Positions 61,237-64,000 of a stretch of 64,000 nt of DNA are shown here, piece by piece; position 1 is the stretch's first letter; each line of letters begins with the position of its first letter. A program made the position numbers and the translations under genes. Source of the DNA: Chondrus crispus (lineage: Eukaryota; Rhodophyta; Florideophyceae; Gigartinales; Gigartinaceae); contig NW_005178676.1 of NCBI RefSeq assembly GCF_000350225.1, positions 131,998 to 195,997 of the forward strand, given 5' to 3'. The notes below the pieces were generated by a model. That model was not told the DNA's origin. It worked only from the letters and a program-made list of their open reading frames with translations, and ran no database searches.

Positions 61237-64000
61237 CGGCCCCCCCTTAAGCGGGGACGTCCGCGTCCACGGGTGCTTGTAGGATGACCCGTCGTTCCCC
61301 TGATCTGCATCTCGTCGTGATGCCTCCGAATAATTCCTCCCTTCTTGGCGTTCTCATCCCTCCCTTCTTGTTATCTCGTGTCCTCTTACCCCAGCCGACG
61401 TGCCCCTTCATTTACGATACGTGTACGCCCTTGCGTTGCGTCAGTTCTCCCACCGCAGCCTGCACGCCTTGCGAGGCCTCCCAAAATAGTACCATTCTGG
61501 CTTCACTGCGCCACAAGTAGCACGAACGCCGCGCCACAAGTCGCAACCCCGATACCGGGCCAAAACATCCAGGGACGACGACGCTGTGCTTACATCAGTA
61601 AACCTCGGGCACTTTGCTGGGACTGACGAGCACCTCCGCCGTAGAGGCTGTCTCGCTCAGGGTGGACTTCTCTGCTCCCCTGGCCCATTGCGCTCGTCTT
61701 TCCTCTCCCTCCTCCGGCGCTGCTTCCGGGCTTCTGCATCGACGGCGTACATCCTGGGCATGCGCGGGACGACTTCGACACCGTTTCACCAGCGGTGAGG
61801 TCGTCTACCCCTGGTGACCCGTACAAAAGCGCGCGTTTTGCGAATAACACGCACGTGGCTATCTTTCCACTCATGTCTGTAGATCCGGTATTAACTCACA
61901 CTATGAGCCTCAACCATGACGGTTCCTCCCTTCCACGGCATGCTCGCTGTATCGGTATTATCCACCAGCCTTCCTTCACTGTTACATCCGCTAACACAGA
62001 TGTTGCAACTGCCAATTCCTCCTTTTTTCTTTCCGCCATCCATCACCGTGCCGGCGGTAAAGGCATGCGCTTCGCAGCATTCGTCGGGGCGCGCGCGCTC
62101 TCCGTGCGACCAAGCGTCTGATTTTCTTCCGGTGCTGCCGCCACGCCGCGACAGTCGACCGCCCGAGCTCTCAAATCTCTTCTTTCTGGCGTCATCTTCA
62201 TGGCGATGACGCGTCGTCCAGCGAAAGCAAGGCGTTCCCAAAAAGCTCTTGGTCATATGGCAGGGCTCATTCGTCGTGGCATCAGGGGGGGTTAAATGGC
62301 CTTGTCCCTCTCTCCCGGGCTGCGCGTTCACCCCCTCGAGGGTCGTCCTCCGGCGCGCGCGGTGCCTTTCTTCCTTCGGGTTTTTTTTGTTTCCATCAAC
62401 TCCAATGCGTACCGTGTACGTGCGTCGCGCAATGTAGTCGTCTTCTGTAGTCGTTTGCCCCTGACGTAGAAGAGGGGTTCGCTCTCGCTCTCGCTCCCGG
62501 CCATACCGCGCCGATTCACATCGCAGTTTTGCACGCATGCGTGCAGCCGCTTTATACGTCCTCCAGGGGCGGCACGTCGACAGGGAGAACTGAACACTCC
62601 TGCTCGTTTGCCTTCTTCGATTTAGAGGAGGACACTCTTTCGTGGCTCGTCCGCTATTTTTCGACCTTGCACAGTTAAGCTCATTTTGTGCGACCGTCGA
62701 GAGGCCTTTCCGTACCGCCCTCCGGCTTACCCCCGATCCGAGCACCCCGTGCGGCCTGGTCCTTGTGTGTTGCGGAACTACGCCTTCTCTATCAATCCAT
62801 TTTGACTTCCTCACCTCTATACGATTGTAACTCCGTTTTGGCGAGTGCTATGAGAGCCCTACTGTGTTTCTCGTTCCGCATACTCGTTGCATCACTATTC
62901 ATTTTGGCAAAGCAGTTCGTACTGCTTCTGCCCTTCTCGGTAGCCTCGACAACCATCACGGGGTGGTCTGTCGCATATACGCACGCGTACTTCGTGACAA
63001 CAGCCTCAACCTGCATACCCCCAACCACCGTCAGACCCTCTCCCCTTTTCCTTCTGTTCCTCCACAGAACTGCTGACGGCGGGGATCCAGCTGCCCTTGA
63101 GCAGCCGCGGTGAGCGCTGCGTAGAAGATCAGCGGAAGGCCTCTCCCTGGTCGGAAAGGGGCGAGCGGCTCTGCGAGGACGACACGCACGCGGTTGCCGC
63201 TACTCCAGCGTCGGCGCGAGACCGCAGGGAGGCGGCGATGAAGTGATTACACGCGGGAAGGCGCTTGATGGCGCCGGGAAGGCTGGGACGCGAGCTAGTG
63301 GTGGTGGACGTGGTGGCGCCCCGTGTGAGGGGGTGGTGCGTCGGCGGCCTCCTTCATCCCACATCTTCCGGTAAGGTAAGTGAGGGGTACCGGGTCGACG
63401 TCCGGAACCCCTATCACGTTACGAATTTTCCACGGTCACGACTGCGGTCGGTCTCTCCCCCCTCCGAAGGGGGTGGCGGGGTGTCGGTTCGCTGCTGACT
63501 GCAGGCAGCGAGGCTCGTTTCTCGGTTCTTCCTCTGCGCGTCGGCCTCGTCGGCCGCGCGTGGTTGTCCTTCGGGGACGGCTTAACCTCTCCCTTTTACG
63601 CGGACCTCGTCCGTCTCCTACCGAGGAGGCGCGTGGTTGCCGCGCATACGGTACGCTCGCCTAGTATGTGTGGCCGAGTCCCGCCTATCGAGGCTACGAG
63701 GAGGAGAGTGTACGCTTACGGGTGCGCGCACCAAGCTGCGCGACAAGGAGGTGAGGGTCCCGACGATGGGTTCCCCTGCACGTTCTTGACGCGTACGGAA
63801 GGGCGGAAGGACTCGCTGATTGGAGCCGATGCCCTTGAGGACGGGTTCGCTTAAATCTTCTTGACGCGTGGGCGTGGGCGCGTCTGGGGTGCCGGCGGAC
63901 GTGACGATGCCCGAAAGTGCGCGCCGGCGTCGACGCACGTGCACGCAAGTCCGCTGAGGACGTGGGAGAGCTGACGGAGGTGCGGCTTCTTTGCGACAGT
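61237..64000. other. relic or non-coding region to the right edge
   Basis: G/C-rich with C/T bias to about 62.8 kb and more balanced after. Several frames are open for 90-300 codons, but all have low-complexity Arg/Ser/Pro composition without domain sense. Nothing can be named. Probably degraded mobile DNA. Confidence 0.35.

Noticed and set aside
61891-62814. 307-codon minus-strand frame near the right edge
   Set aside because: Low-complexity Arg/Thr/Glu sequence that is the complement of C/T-rich DNA. No domain, no helix or strand pattern; kept as non-coding.
1-64000. tRNA or rRNA genes
   Set aside because: No convincing TTCGANNCC T-arm with a matching acceptor stem was found by eye on either strand; a covariance-model search would be needed to exclude them.

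Overview
The window looks like nuclear DNA of a unicellular red alga, perhaps a Porphyridium-like species. The main pointer is a chloroplast-targeted protein that resembles a phycoerythrin gamma (linker) subunit at 23866-24924. It sits among ordinary eukaryotic housekeeping genes that are compact and either intronless or carry one or two short GT-AG introns (108-172 nt). The species name is inference; the presence of a rhodophyte light-harvesting gene is the stronger statement.

Host genes. From about 7.3 to 12.2 kb lie a secreted Cys-rich protein with a Ser/Pro linker and a GT27 polypeptide GalNAc-transferase with a ricin-type lectin domain (its 5' end is lost in a gap). From 20.7 to 43.5 kb lies the gene-rich core: prefoldin subunit 4, a TMEM53/DUF829 hydrolase-fold protein, the phycoerythrin gamma-like protein, an augmin HAUS4-like protein, a possible proteasome assembly chaperone, a CDK8/CDKE kinase, a large unrecognised propeller-like protein, a YchJ-like SEC-C protein, two tandem HAL2/SAL1-type phosphatases, and a 969-residue protein made of five helical domains of the cyclase-associated protein (CAP) N-terminal type, with a stand-alone copy of its first domain nearby. 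Four introns were placed by joining donor and acceptor sites and checking the reading frame against family sequence: secreted protein (one), CDK8 (two), prefoldin (one); a fifth was placed in the YchJ-like gene.

Mobile DNA. 1-4096 is a minus-strand Ty3-type LTR element cut by the window edge. A related solo LTR (4589-5169, with a 5-bp target duplication) lies in a broken pogo-like DNA transposase. 13198-20152 is a nearly whole minus-strand Copia element with a perfect CACTG duplication and an extra zinc-finger ORF before gag. 44333-49462 is a second Copia element (GCCAC duplication) with LTRs about as alike as those of the first but a much more decayed interior. It sits next to a third Copia remnant, which is itself cut by another Ty3-type LTR (50123). 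From 50 kb to the right edge the window is mostly relic mobile DNA: a second Ty3-type gag, an unrecognised broken ORF, a chromodomain integrase and an LTR built from a chain of perfect hairpins.

The most unusual items are the tandem CAP-N protein with its single-domain paralogue, the zinc-finger ORF and the Tudor-like domain inside Copia elements, the hairpin-chain LTR, a short motif built on TACAGTAC and CCCTTGG that recurs in most host intergenic regions, and an ~800-bp imperfect palindrome at 5960-6770. The right end (55.1-59.3 and 61.2-64.0 kb) holds little that can be named.
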